Shown here: one piece after another, positions 26,686-34,925 of the stretch
How positions within the stretch are numbered: position 1 is the first letter of the stretch
How the letters are laid out: each line of letters opens with the position of its first letter
Assembly (NCBI GenBank): GCA_041859045.1
Contig: JBHELB010000040.1
Coordinates: 1-64,000 of the forward strand
DNA: 64,000 bases
Direction of reading: 5' to 3'
DNA from: JBHELB01 sp041859045
GTDB taxonomy: Bacteria; Hydrogenedentota; Hydrogenedentia; Hydrogenedentales; SLHB01
The notes under the pieces: generated by a model
Told to the model about the DNA's origin: nothing
Seen by the model: the letters and a program-made list of their open reading frames with translations, nothing else
Databases searched by the model: none
Program-made: the position numbers and the translations under genes

Positions 26686-26970
26686 TTACCTCCAATACGC
26701 AGCCGTCTCGCGCTTGTTTGCTTTACGGGCGGATATGATCCGAATGGAGGAATCATCGGCCCGGAAGCAATGACATACGACCAGCGCCCTGAGTTTCCAA
26801 CTCATTCCCAACATCAAAAACCGGTCCTCGTCTGCAGAATGGTCAGGGTCGAAGTACCGAATTGCGTTCTCGTCCAAGAACACGGTCTGGGCTTCCTCAA
26901 ACGAAACACCCTGTTTTCGCACATTCGCTCGGCTTTTCCGCTCGTCCCACTCAAACGTCAGTTCACTCAT
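26686..26970 (-). CDS. BrnT-like ribonuclease toxin
   Basis: From ATG 26970 the product is 94 residues. 'FEWDERKSRANVRKQGVSFE' is the signature start of BrnT, and 'RIISARKANKRETAAYW' is its C-terminal catalytic strand-helix, with 'DEDRFLMLGMSWKLRALVVC' between. BrnT is a RelE-fold RNase that inhibits growth when free. The longer upstream frame (from 27093) overlaps the phage remnant and has no ribosome site. Toxin precedes antitoxin, which is usual for this family. Confidence 0.87.
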   Translation of the reverse strand: MSELTFEWDERKSRANVRKQGVSFEEAQTVFLDENAIRYFDPDHSADEDRFLMLGMSWKLRALVVCHCFRADDSSIRIISARKANKRETAAYWR

Positions 26971-27017
26971 ATGTACAGTGTACGCACAGGTGAATTTCCT
27001 GTCAAGGCACCACGAGA

Positions 27018-27401
27018 TTGCCCAAGGCCAGCATACGCTCAAGACGATCGTCGTGGACACCGTGGACATGCGTACCGGGTCTGTTCCAAGCACAGCTCAG
27101 GAAATACAGCGTGGAACACGAGAGCGACCTCGGGTACGGCAAGGGGTATGCGCTGGTGAACAACGAGTTCCACCGCGTGCTTACCAAGCTTGCGCATCTG
27201 CCCTACGGCCTCGTGCTCATCAGCCACGCGCAGGAGATCGAGATCGAAACCCGCACCGGCCGTCTGTCCGAAGTGATGGACATGGACTACGGCGCGTTTG
27301 TGGAGGCGTTCAACGCCACCGCTGCTCCTGCAAGCGCGAACGCCGCCAGCGCGCCGAAGAAAGCATCCACTGCAAACGCAGCCCAACCCAATAGCAAGTA
27401 A
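27018..27401 (+). pseudogene. decayed phage ATP-binding protein (AAA_24/Sak4-like)
   Basis: The readable part 'VEHESDLGYGKGYALVNNEF' to 'LVLISHAQEIEIETRTG' is the C-terminal half of the phage nucleotide-binding/annealing ATPase family, which usually has 'TIVVDTVD' just upstream (Walker B strand). That string is present here but in a different frame (about 27040-27065), so a frameshift has broken the gene. The Walker A part is absent altogether. The C-terminal Ala/Lys/Ser tail is intact. Together with the truncated gene that follows, it marks a dead prophage fragment. Confidence 0.65.
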
Positions 27402-27421
27402 TCCAACAGGAGAAACACGTC

Positions 27422-27478
27422 ATGACGAATTACGGCAAGACCGCCAGTGCTTTGTTGTGTACTCCTATTTCATACTGA
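27422..27478 (+). pseudogene. truncated start of the next phage gene
   Basis: After an AACAGGAGAAACACGTC leader an ATG begins 'MTNYGKTASALLCT' and stops after 18 codons. The ribosome site and spacing are excellent, yet the product is too short. The head of a phage gene seems to have been joined to unrelated sequence near 27450, the right edge of the prophage remnant. Confidence 0.4.
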
Positions 27479-27833
27479 AATACATCGCTTGACTGAATGT
27501 GCGAGAAAGTCTCTCATCGTTCAGTATCGGGAATTGAGAGGCAAGTCGGCTTACACCTTCAGATTGTTCAATCAGCTTATCCCGAACCTGTTCGGCCACG
27601 TCGTAGGCAAACGATTCAATTCCTTCGAACTGCGCGATTAGGTCGAGAATCTGATCATCTGACAGAGATGGGAAGCAAGCGCGAAGGCGGACATCCCTTG
27701 GGATCGCCCGTTTGGGGCCAAACTCCTGAAATATGCCAAAGGCCTCGTTGAGCATGCGATCACGCATCTCATTACTCTGCGCACAACGATAACCACACAG
27801 TCTGTATAAAGTAGAAAAGGCAACCTGTCTCAT
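27465..27833 (-). CDS. hypothetical protein next to phage remnant
   Basis: A 122-residue product from ATG 27833 (or 132 from 27863; an internal ATG 27767 is also possible). The region 'PSLSDDQILDLIAQFEGIES' with 'AYDVAEQVRDKLIEQSEGVS' has the amphipathic pattern of real helices and ordinary amino-acid content. No family is recognised and no strong ribosome site is seen. It lies antisense to the truncated phage gene by a few bases. Either a small accessory gene or chance; moderate to low certainty. Confidence 0.4.
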   Translation of the reverse strand: MRQVAFSTLYRLCGYRCAQSNEMRDRMLNEAFGIFQEFGPKRAIPRDVRLRACFPSLSDDQILDLIAQFEGIESFAYDVAEQVRDKLIEQSEGVSRLASQFPILNDERLSRTFSQAMYFSMK

Positions 27834-27863
27834 CTTGTACAAGAACATACCGCACCTTCTCAA

Positions 27864-28267
27864 CGTTTACCGCGCAGTGACGCAGTCGGCATCCTGGACA
27901 GATTTTCTCGTAGGGTGTGTGTTCCCGTTACTTGCACAGATCCGCCTTCAGCACGGCCTTCCGACAGTTTCCCCGTTCCTCCCGGTAAGTAAGCCCCGAT
28001 AGGTCCGCACGGTGTTGCGGTAAGCCTCAAAGACTACCGAAGGCGTGTCGGATGGATGATACAGCAAACGTTCTTCGGGGAACTATCGAATAAGTGTACT
28101 ACGCCGGGCCAGCTCTTGGGGTCTGGGCGCTGTCGTCTGCCCGAACCAGCGCATCCAAGTTAGCAGAGCGATATGTCGAGGCATAGCCTAGACGCTGCAC
28201 AGAACCAGTAAACGAACGCCAATCCGGTGAGGCGACTGCTGTCTTTGAGCGGCGCAAGACCACGCCC
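27864..28267. other. intergenic region carrying repeat copy 1
   Basis: No coding frame with a ribosome site was found in these 404 bases. About 150 of them form the first copy of a direct repeat; the rest shows nothing recognisable. Confidence 0.5.
27961..28110. repeat. 150-bp direct repeat, copy 1
   Basis: It matches 29110-29258 over its whole length. The first 38 bases, beginning CCGACAG, differ at only two positions and include CCTCCCGGTAAGTAAGCCCC. A second well-kept block begins GATACAGCAAAC and runs through CTTCGGGGAAC. The middle 60 bases are diverged but align with single-base indels. The block TTCCCCG near the start could pair with CGGGGAA near the end. Confidence 0.7.
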
Positions 28268-28972
28268 TTAGGATTGCTCGATATTTCGCGGTAAATCTAG
28301 GACGCTTGTGAGCCGGTCTTCCTCCGGCACATTATGCTTCTGGTCGGGGTCGATGAGGAGGCACCGCATACCAACGCGATTTGCCCCAACATAGTCGGCG
28401 GCAAAGGAATCGCCCACATACACGGCCTTCTCAGCAGAGCCACCTGTCACCTTCAACGCCTCCTCAAATATGGCGGCGTGGGGTTTGCACTTGCCATGCT
28501 CCACAGAGGTCACAATTGCCGAGAATGATTGGGCAATGCCCATGGCGTTCAGGTGCCCATGCACCAGTTGAGCGCTGTGGGTGTTGGTGACCAGGGCAAG
28601 CGTGTAGTCCTTAGCTAGCCGGTCCAGAAGGGCCTGGACGCCTTCGATGTACTGAATCCCCTTGTTCCACTCATCGAGATAGGTGTTCCGGACGACACGA
28701 ACCATTTCATGGTCCGCGTCGCGCCCCAGGACATCCTTCAGGAACTCGCTTACTAGTTCGTCCATCGAAAACTCATCGTTATTCAACCGGGACCGACGGT
28801 CGAATTTGGCGAATGTTGCCGACCATGTCTCCAGGAACGCGTCATAACCCAGCGTGGCCCCGTTCGAAAGCAGGACGGAGTGAGATCGTTCATAACCCTG
28901 ATCGGTTCGGCTGTCAGAATATGCCACCAACGTTCCGAAGAAGTCGAAATAGATATGGCTAACCTGGCTCAT
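28268..28972 (-). CDS. HAD-family hydrolase (phosphatase/dehalogenase-like)
   Basis: The 234-residue protein has all four HAD motifs: I 'YFDFFGTLV' (nucleophile Asp 10; the usual second Asp of phosphatases, DxD, is replaced by F-G as in haloacid dehalogenase-type relatives), II 'LALVTNTHSAQLV', III Lys in 'GKCKPHAAIF' and IV 'VYVGDSFAADYVGA'. A helical cap lies between motifs I and II. It is flanked on both sides by a 150-bp direct repeat and preceded by a run of ten G on its coding strand. The substrate is unknown; small phosphorylated metabolites are common in the family. Confidence 0.88.
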   Translation of the reverse strand: MSQVSHIYFDFFGTLVAYSDSRTDQGYERSHSVLLSNGATLGYDAFLETWSATFAKFDRRSRLNNDEFSMDELVSEFLKDVLGRDADHEMVRVVRNTYLDEWNKGIQYIEGVQALLDRLAKDYTLALVTNTHSAQLVHGHLNAMGIAQSFSAIVTSVEHGKCKPHAAIFEEALKVTGGSAEKAVYVGDSFAADYVGANRVGMRCLLIDPDQKHNVPEEDRLTSVLDLPRNIEQS

Positions 28973-29409
28973 AGCCCCCCCCCCCGAAAATGGTTGGGCG
29001 CGGCGCCAATTCGATCATGCCCCTGCGTGTGAAGGACGGTGGTTGTCACCATATGCACGTCACTTCGCTTTCTGTGTGGTCTGCAACGACTCGACCCAAT
29101 TACGCCCCTCCGACAGCCTCCCCGTTCCTCCCGGTAAGTAAGCCCCGTGGCCCACTGCAGTGTCGCGGTCGCCCTCCGGAAACTGCCGGGAGGCGTATGC
29201 CATGAATGATACAGCAAACATCCTTCGGGGAACAATCGAAAGAGACTACTCGCCGGGTCGAGGTTTTCGGCGGGGCGTCTGCGGGGGGCCCGGACCTCTT
29301 CACGCGGCGTCAGTCGCTCGTGCAGTTGCGGCATCGCGCGGACGGGTCGGACATCGAACAGACACAAAAAAATCCTGATGCAAAAGACCGAAGCCCTGTT
29401 CATTCCCTC
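28973..29409. other. intergenic region carrying repeat copy 2
   Basis: No supported gene in these 437 bases. It contains copy 2 of the repeat and, next to the HAD start codon, a run of ten C (minus-strand G) that could be prone to slippage. Confidence 0.5.
29110..29258. repeat. 150-bp direct repeat, copy 2
   Basis: The second copy lies between the HAD gene start and the protoporphyrinogen oxidase stop. Its centre has a strong stem CCTC-CGG / CCG-GAGG with a loop AAACTG; the equivalent stretch of copy 1 keeps only GCCT / AGGC. Both copies are in the same orientation and at about 150 bases from the stop of the leftward gene on their right. Confidence 0.7.
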
Positions 29410-30777
29410 CTACATGCCCACTTTTTCCGCGGCGCGATGGGCGGAAAGCACGCAGTCGTTGAGTCCGACACCGCGATAGGCGTTGCCCGCAAAGACCAAG
29501 CCCGGCCAGCGCGCTTCGGCAGCGTCGACAGCCTCCAACACGCGCCCGTGGCCGAGAAGATACTGTGGGATGGCCGGTTGGTGGCGGAACGTCCGCATGA
29601 ACTCCGGCTCACCGTCGATGCCGAGCAGCGGCGAAATCTCACGGTTAAAACAGGCGAGCGCCTCCGTGTCGCTCAACGCCGCGCCCGACGGATCCGTTGC
29701 GCCGCCGTACATGGTGCGGAGCAGGACATAGCCCGCCGGCGCTTGGGTGGGAAACAGCGACGATGTCCACAAACACCCAAGACTACGGATCTGTTCGCGC
29801 CGCGGCACGAGAAATCCAAAGCCGTTGAGGTCGTGGCGCACGCGATCACGTCGATAGGCCGTGCACAGTACCAGCATGTCCGCATAGGCGACGCTGGCCA
29901 GCGCGGCGGCCAGTGCGTGGTCGAGTTCCTCGAGCATACGTGCGGCGGCATAGGCAGGACCCGCGACGATGATCTTTTCCGCGTCGACAATCACGCCATC
30001 GCCCAGCGTCAACTGATAGCTGCCGGACGTACGGTCAATACGCGTGACGGCCGCGCCCGTCCTCATGCGCGCGCCGAGGCGCTGGGCCGCCGCACGCGGC
30101 AACGCGCCGATCCCACCGCGCAATGTCGTGAGCACGCCCGCCGGACCAATGGGGGAAACGGCCTTGTTCGTGCGGCGTTTGGCGACAAGGGCTTTCACCA
30201 GTCCTCCGTATTGCCGCTCCATCTCCGCCATACGCGGGAAGCAATGCTCAAGAGACAGTTGGCGCGCGTCGCCGCCGAAAATGCCCGTGACCATAGGTCC
30301 AACAAGCGTCTCCGCGGCCTCGCGGCCGATGCGTCGCGCGGCGAAATCGTGGATGGACTCCGGCGCGTTGTCGCGTTTGGCCGGAATGAGCGGCTCGCAG
30401 GCCAGCCGCGCGCGTCCGCGCACGGAGAGCAACGAGGTCAGCAGAAACTTCGGCGGTGGAATGACCTCTTGCAGACGTCCGTCCTTGAGAATGAAGCGCC
30501 GAGCGGCGTTGTCGTTGGCAAACACGAGATCGTCGCGGAGGCCAAGGCGATCCACCCACTCTATCGTCTTGGGCTCTCGATTGAGAAACCCGTTCGGGCC
30601 CCAGTCGAGCAGAAATCCGTCCATCGCCTCGGTGCGCGTTGTGCCGCCGGGTTCGCCGCTTGCTTCGAGCACGAGTACCGCGTCCGCTCCGCGCGTCTCC
30701 GCGATGAGCCCCGCCGCGCACAGCCCCGTTACGCCGCCGCCGATAATCGCTATTTGTGTCTCGAGTCGTTCGCTCAT
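29410..30777 (-). CDS. hemY: protoporphyrinogen oxidase (FAD-dependent)
   Basis: A 455-residue flavoprotein of the HemG/HemY oxygen-dependent type. The N-terminus has the FAD dinucleotide-binding motif 'IAIIGGGVTGLCAAGLI' and, about 30 residues on, 'ASGEPGGTTRTEAMDGFLLD'. The C-terminus has the second FAD motif 'GLVFAGNAYRGVGLNDCVLS'. It oxidises protoporphyrinogen IX to protoporphyrin IX, the penultimate step of haem synthesis. The gene is three bases downstream of hemN, so the two are cotranscribed. I use hemY for the soluble FAD enzyme; some annotations use hemG. Confidence 0.93.
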   Translation of the reverse strand: MSERLETQIAIIGGGVTGLCAAGLIAETRGADAVLVLEASGEPGGTTRTEAMDGFLLDWGPNGFLNREPKTIEWVDRLGLRDDLVFANDNAARRFILKDGRLQEVIPPPKFLLTSLLSVRGRARLACEPLIPAKRDNAPESIHDFAARRIGREAAETLVGPMVTGIFGGDARQLSLEHCFPRMAEMERQYGGLVKALVAKRRTNKAVSPIGPAGVLTTLRGGIGALPRAAAQRLGARMRTGAAVTRIDRTSGSYQLTLGDGVIVDAEKIIVAGPAYAAARMLEELDHALAAALASVAYADMLVLCTAYRRDRVRHDLNGFGFLVPRREQIRSLGCLWTSSLFPTQAPAGYVLLRTMYGGATDPSGAALSDTEALACFNREISPLLGIDGEPEFMRTFRHQPAIPQYLLGHGRVLEAVDAAEARWPGLVFAGNAYRGVGLNDCVLSAHRAAEKVGM

Positions 30778-30780
30778 ACG

Positions 30781-32181
30781 CTATACCGTCCGCGAGAAGC
30801 GGCGCTCGCTATTGGCGCGGCGCAGGTAGGCATCGAAGACCATGCAGATATTGCGCACGAAGACGCGGCCCAAAGGCAATACCTGGACCGCATCGGGTTC
30901 GCGCCGCAAGAAGCCTTCGGCTTCGAGCGGGGCCAATGCGTTGAGTTCCTCGGAAAAATACCCGGCCAAGGTCTTGCCAAAACGCGCCTGGAGCGTGGTG
31001 TCATCGACACGGAAGTTGCACATCAGTTGGCGAATCGTCCAACGCCGGACGATATCGTCCTCCGAAAGGCTCGCGCCCGCTTCGATGGCAAATCGTCCCT
31101 CGTCCAGCGCGGTGTAGTAGTGCGAAAGTTTCTTGGCGTTTTGCGCATAGCATCCGCCAACCTCGCCGATCGCGCTAACGCTCAGGCCAACCTGATCGCC
31201 CGCAGGCACGACGGTGTAGCCCATGAAATTCCGGTGCAGTCGGCGTTCATCCATCGCGCGCGCCAGTTCATCGTGCGGCAGCGCGAAGTGGTCCATGCCG
31301 ATCGCACGGTAGCCCGATGCGAGCAGTTTCTTGCGCGCAAGCGCAAACAGCTCGAACTTATCCGGTCCCGTGGGCAGCAAATCCGCGTCGATCTTGCGCT
31401 GATTGTGCAGTTTGTCAGGCAAGTGCGCGTAGCTATAGATCGCCAGACGATCCGGGCGAATGTCGATCACTTTGTCGATGGTCTGCTCCCATCGCTCAAC
31501 GTTCTGTCCGGGCAAACCATAGATGAGGTCCATGTTGATGCCTTCAAAGCCCGCCGCGCGACACCACCCGTGCAGGCGACGCGTTTCCTCCTCGCGCTGG
31601 CGACGGCCGATGGCGTCTTGCACGAAGGGATCGAGGTCCTGCACGCCCATGCTGATTCGGTTGAAGCCGAGTTCGCGCAAGGTGGCGATTTGCTCCTCGC
31701 TGGTTACGCGCGGATCGACCTCGATAGCGAGTTCGGCTTTCGGAGTGAAGGTAAAATGGGCGCCGATCGCTTCGAATACGCGTCGCATCTCGGCCGGGGG
31801 AAGAGACGTCGGCGTGCCGCCGCCCCAGTGCAACTGTGCGACGTTGCACCGTGGGATCAACGCGCGCGCCACCATCTCCAATTCGCGTACGAGATAGCGA
31901 ACGTATTTTCCCACCACGTCTTCGTGCTGCGTGATGATTACGTTGCAGCCACAGTACGCGCAGCGTTCGGCGCAGAAGGGGATGTGCATGTAGAGCGACA
32001 ACGGCTCGTCAAGCGCCGCCGCGCGCGCGAGCGCTTCGCGGTAGGCGTCTTCGCCGAAGTCCGTGCGCCACTCGGGGGCCGTGGGGTAACTCGTATAACG
32101 CGGGCCCGGCCGGTCGTATTTGATCAGCAAGTCGCGCGTAACTTCGATATCGTCAGCAAACGATTGCGATTGGGCGTCCAT
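30781..32181 (-). CDS. hemN: oxygen-independent coproporphyrinogen III oxidase
   Basis: From ATG 32181 (AAGGAG four bases upstream) the product is 466 residues, the normal HemN length; the frame runs 37 codons further without support. 'YDRPGPRYTSYPTAPEW' is the HemN N-terminal motif and 'CAERCAYCGCN' carries the radical-SAM CxxxCxxC plus the extra Cys. 'GGGTPT' and 'GLPGQNVERW' follow as expected. It decarboxylates coproporphyrinogen III without oxygen. Having this with an oxygen-dependent desaturase elsewhere suggests a facultative lifestyle. Confidence 0.94.
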   Translation of the reverse strand: MDAQSQSFADDIEVTRDLLIKYDRPGPRYTSYPTAPEWRTDFGEDAYREALARAAALDEPLSLYMHIPFCAERCAYCGCNVIITQHEDVVGKYVRYLVRELEMVARALIPRCNVAQLHWGGGTPTSLPPAEMRRVFEAIGAHFTFTPKAELAIEVDPRVTSEEQIATLRELGFNRISMGVQDLDPFVQDAIGRRQREEETRRLHGWCRAAGFEGINMDLIYGLPGQNVERWEQTIDKVIDIRPDRLAIYSYAHLPDKLHNQRKIDADLLPTGPDKFELFALARKKLLASGYRAIGMDHFALPHDELARAMDERRLHRNFMGYTVVPAGDQVGLSVSAIGEVGGCYAQNAKKLSHYYTALDEGRFAIEAGASLSEDDIVRRWTIRQLMCNFRVDDTTLQARFGKTLAGYFSEELNALAPLEAEGFLRREPDAVQVLPLGRVFVRNICMVFDAYLRRANSERRFSRTV

Positions 32182-32307
32182 AGTGCTCCTTCTCGGGCGT
32201 GCTCGCCCCGAAAGCCCATTATAGCCGAAGACAAGCCTGCCGCGCGCGTTGAGTTTTGCTGTGCGCGTTCCTTCGGGTACAGTGAAGCGCAATGAATCGG
32301 AGGCGAG

Positions 32308-32958
32308 ATGATTCGAGTCCTGGCGAATGGAGAAGTAGCGGAGATCTCAGCGGAGACCCTAGGCGATCGGGCGCAGGCGTATTCACGTGTGCTCATGGAC
32401 CTTGGCACCGGCGACGGCCTGTTCCCATACCGCTGTGCCCGCGCCGATGCCGCGCTGTTCTGCATCGGAGTGGACGCTACGCCAAATCAACTCGTCAGCC
32501 TATCCCGGCGCTGTGCGCGTTCCGTGAAGCAGGGCGGCGCGCCTAATCTCATGTTTGTTCTCTCCGCCGTGGCGGAGTTGCCTGATGCGCTTGCCGGAGT
32601 GGCCGATCGAGTCACTGTGAATTTCCCCTGGGCGTCGTTACTGCGAGAACTCGTCGCGGCCGAACCGGCGACGTTGCGCGTGGTGCGGCGGTTGCTGAAA
32701 CCAGGCGGACACCTTGAGACGCTGCTGAACATGCAGGTGTTGGGCAAGGACGATGTGCGGCAGCGGCTGGCGTTGCCCGAGGTGACGCCGGAGTACGTGG
32801 CGCAGACGCTTGTTCCCGCATATGCGGCGTGTGGACTGGTGGTGGAGCATGCCGCGCCGGTGGGGGCGAGCGAACTGCCCGTGCGCACGACGTGGGGACA
32901 ACACCTTACGCTGAACAGTCGCCGTGAGACGGTGTTCTTGCGCGCAATCGCGACGTAA
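32308..32958 (+). CDS. NpmA/KamB-like 16S rRNA (adenine-N1) methyltransferase
   Basis: The 216-residue protein starts at ATG 32308, with GGAGG four bases upstream. It lines up from end to end with NpmA, the aminoglycoside-resistance enzyme that makes m1A1408: 'VLMDLGTGDG' (31-37) is the SAM loop, 'FCIGVDATPNQL' holds the acidic ribose ligand (Asp 56), 'FVLSAVAELP' is the linker strand, 'FPWASLL' carries Trp 108 and 'TTWGQHL' carries Trp 196. In NpmA the pair Trp107/Trp197 clamps the flipped adenine, so the active site is conserved. Whether it protects this host or does housekeeping modification is unknown. It diverges from hemN. Confidence 0.82.
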   Translation: MIRVLANGEVAEISAETLGDRAQAYSRVLMDLGTGDGLFPYRCARADAALFCIGVDATPNQLVSLSRRCARSVKQGGAPNLMFVLSAVAELPDALAGVADRVTVNFPWASLLRELVAAEPATLRVVRRLLKPGGHLETLLNMQVLGKDDVRQRLALPEVTPEYVAQTLVPAYAACGLVVEHAAPVGASELPVRTTWGQHLTLNSRRETVFLRAIAT

Positions 32959-32963
32959 CGGAC

Positions 32964-33890
32964 TTACGAGAACAACGCGTCCACGAACTCGCGCGGATTG
33001 AACGGTTGCAAGTCGTCGATGCCTTCGCCGACGCCGACGAACTTGATGGGAATACCCAATTCCCGCTGGATCGCGATCACGATGCCGCCTTTGGCGGTAC
33101 CGTCGAGCTTGGTGAGCACGATCCCGTTCACCGGAATCGACTCCGTAAAGATGCGCGCCTGCTGCAAGCCGTTCTGGCCCGTGGTAGCGTCGAGCACGAG
33201 CAGGATCTCATGCGGCGCATCGGGCATGCGCTTGGCGATCACGCGATGCACCTTGCGCAATTCCTCCATCAGGTTCACCTTCGTGTGCAGACGCCCCGCC
33301 GTGTCGATCAGTAGATGATCGATCCCGCGGGCAATCGCCGCATCCGTCGCGTCGTACGCAACGGCCGCCGGATCCGCGCCGTCCTGATGCTTCACGATCG
33401 GCACGCTGGCGCGTTCACTCCAGATCGTGAGCTGCTCGACCGCCGCCGCGCGGAAAGTATCCGCCGCACCCAACATCACGCTGCGGCCTTCGGCTTTCAG
33501 TTTCGCGGCGAGTTTGCCCGTGGTCGTCGTCTTTCCCGAGCCATTGACGCCAACCACCAAGGTAACGCAAGGCTTTACCGCCGCGTGGACCCATGTGTGA
33601 TCGCCGGGCAGCAGCGCTCCGGTCAGTTCCTCTTTGAGTAGGTCGTAAAGCGCATCGGGCGTTTCGATCCGGCGTTCCTTGGCCAGGCGCTTCATGTCCT
33701 CGATCAGCTTGAGCGAGGTGTCGACGCCGAGATCGGCCTCAATAAGGATCTGCTCAAGTTCGTCGTAAACGTCGTCGTCGATCGTGGTGCGGGCGGAGAA
33801 CACCTTCTTGACGTTTTCGATCAACGAACTGCGGGTCTTGGTCAACCCTTCGCGCAGGCGCGCAAAAAAACCACGTTTCGTCTCGGTCAT
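32964..33890 (-). CDS. ftsY: signal recognition particle receptor
   Basis: A 308-residue NG-domain GTPase without the long acidic A domain of E. coli FtsY. Motifs: GVNGSGKTTTTGKLA (G1), 'ADTFRAAAVEQL', 'LIDTAGRLHTKVNLM' (G3), 'LTKLDGTAKGGIVI' (G4/G5) and the closing 'FVGVGEGIDDLQPFNPREFV'. It docks SRP-ribosome complexes at the inner membrane. It converges on the methyltransferase gene and is followed upstream by a zinc-ribbon protein gene on the same strand. Confidence 0.96.
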   Translation of the reverse strand: MTETKRGFFARLREGLTKTRSSLIENVKKVFSARTTIDDDVYDELEQILIEADLGVDTSLKLIEDMKRLAKERRIETPDALYDLLKEELTGALLPGDHTWVHAAVKPCVTLVVGVNGSGKTTTTGKLAAKLKAEGRSVMLGAADTFRAAAVEQLTIWSERASVPIVKHQDGADPAAVAYDATDAAIARGIDHLLIDTAGRLHTKVNLMEELRKVHRVIAKRMPDAPHEILLVLDATTGQNGLQQARIFTESIPVNGIVLTKLDGTAKGGIVIAIQRELGIPIKFVGVGEGIDDLQPFNPREFVDALFS

Positions 33891-33945
33891 CTAGTGTTCC
33901 TTCGCCGAGGGAGAATTTCCTCAGACATGGTTACGCCGCGCGTGC

Positions 33946-34704
33946 TTAGTCCTGTACGCGGTGAAGCGTGGCCGTCAACGCCGCGTCACTTTCGTCCGTC
34001 TGCGCGTTGCACGTCAGACTGCCGTCCGGTGCAGGCCGGGCATACCCAAACGCCCCAGTTTTCTCGCCGTCTTGCAGCATGGAGGCGTCAAAACACTGAA
34101 CGTTACCGGCCCCGTCCACTGTGCCCAGGCCGCGCACCTCCACGCCGTTGGCAAAAAGCGCCACAAAATACACGTCAGGCCCCGACTGCTCCGTGATTGC
34201 ACTTCCCACCACGGGATTTCCGCTTGCCCCCGGCGATTCGATAATGAACCGTCCGCTGAGATCGATCTCGCCATCCACGAATACAGAGACCCGCGGCAAG
34301 TCCGCGCTCACCGGCGACTTCTCCAAACGGCGTTGCAACGCATTCAGAATTCCGGCGTCGGGACCGGTCCACAGGTCTTCCGTTGCCGCCGCGCCGTCCG
34401 CCGCGGAAGCGATCATCCAGTTGGCGATTCGGTCCGCACTCAGAACGAACCCGAGCAGTAGCACGATCACGATCACCGTCAGCGCGGCATAGACGTATTC
34501 GCGCTTACGGGGTTTTTCGTCGGGAAGATTGAGCAGGTGCTGCGCCTCTGCGGTGCGGCGTAAACGCTGTTCACGCAGATTGTTCCCGCATTGGCGGCAC
34601 ATCAAAGTGCCTTCGGGATTTACGGTACCGCACTCCTGACAGACGGCATCCGCCTCGTGCGCCCCGGCGGAACCGCCGTTTGAATAAGGGTAGTCGTTCG
34701 ACAT
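33946..34704 (-). CDS. zinc-ribbon single-pass membrane protein
   Basis: The 252-residue protein opens with a zinc ribbon (CQEC then CRQC, residues 22-39), followed by one membrane helix ('YVYAALTVIVIVLLLGFVL', about 70-88). The remaining 160 residues are outside and contain beta-rich sequence ('RVSVFVDGEIDLSGRFIIES', 'VYFVALFANGVEVRG') of no family I know. The layout (cytoplasmic zinc finger, helix, periplasmic sensor-like domain) is common in uncharacterised envelope proteins. It lies 55 bases upstream of ftsY and probably shares its transcript. Confidence 0.7.
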   Translation of the reverse strand: MSNDYPYSNGGSAGAHEADAVCQECGTVNPEGTLMCRQCGNNLREQRLRRTAEAQHLLNLPDEKPRKREYVYAALTVIVIVLLLGFVLSADRIANWMIASAADGAAATEDLWTGPDAGILNALQRRLEKSPVSADLPRVSVFVDGEIDLSGRFIIESPGASGNPVVGSAITEQSGPDVYFVALFANGVEVRGLGTVDGAGNVQCFDASMLQDGEKTGAFGYARPAPDGSLTCNAQTDESDAALTATLHRVQD

Positions 34705-34863
34705 CAGTAATCTCTTTACACGAACCTGTGTCTATTCTCGCCACACTTCGAACAAGACCTATTCTCGCACAGTCTGATGCGGAATTCCAATAAACTCAAG
34801 TCTCGGAAGGGCCTTTTTGCCGACATTTTCATCCCTCGAACCTGGAAAGCGGCCCGGAGGGGC

Positions 34864-34892
34864 TTGACACCCCGCACAAATTGTATTAAAAT
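34864..34892 (+). promoter_or_regulatory. promoter of the GntR/ABC operon
   Basis: TTGACA (34864-34869), a 17-base spacer and TAAAAT (34887-34892), the best sigma70 promoter in the window. It drives gntR and, by overlap and short gaps, the ABC array. Confidence 0.82.
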
Positions 34893-34903
34893 GTTAATAC
34901 AAT
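34880..34903. promoter_or_regulatory. palindromic operator over the -10 box
   Basis: ATTGTATTAA (34880-34889) and TTAATACAAT (34894-34903) are perfect 10-base inverted repeats around AATG. The palindrome covers the -10 hexamer and ends before the GGAGG ribosome site (34911-34915). Its position and size fit binding of the GntR-family dimer encoded immediately downstream, giving autorepression. Confidence 0.75.
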
Positions 34904-34925
34904 ATAGCCCGGAGGTGTCCAGTCC

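Noticed and set aside
29206..32295. Open frame of 1029 codons on the + strand
   Set aside because: It is antisense to hemY and hemN, both with full motif sets. Its product is rich in Arg, Ala, Gly and His with no domain, as expected from the mirror of GC-rich codons.
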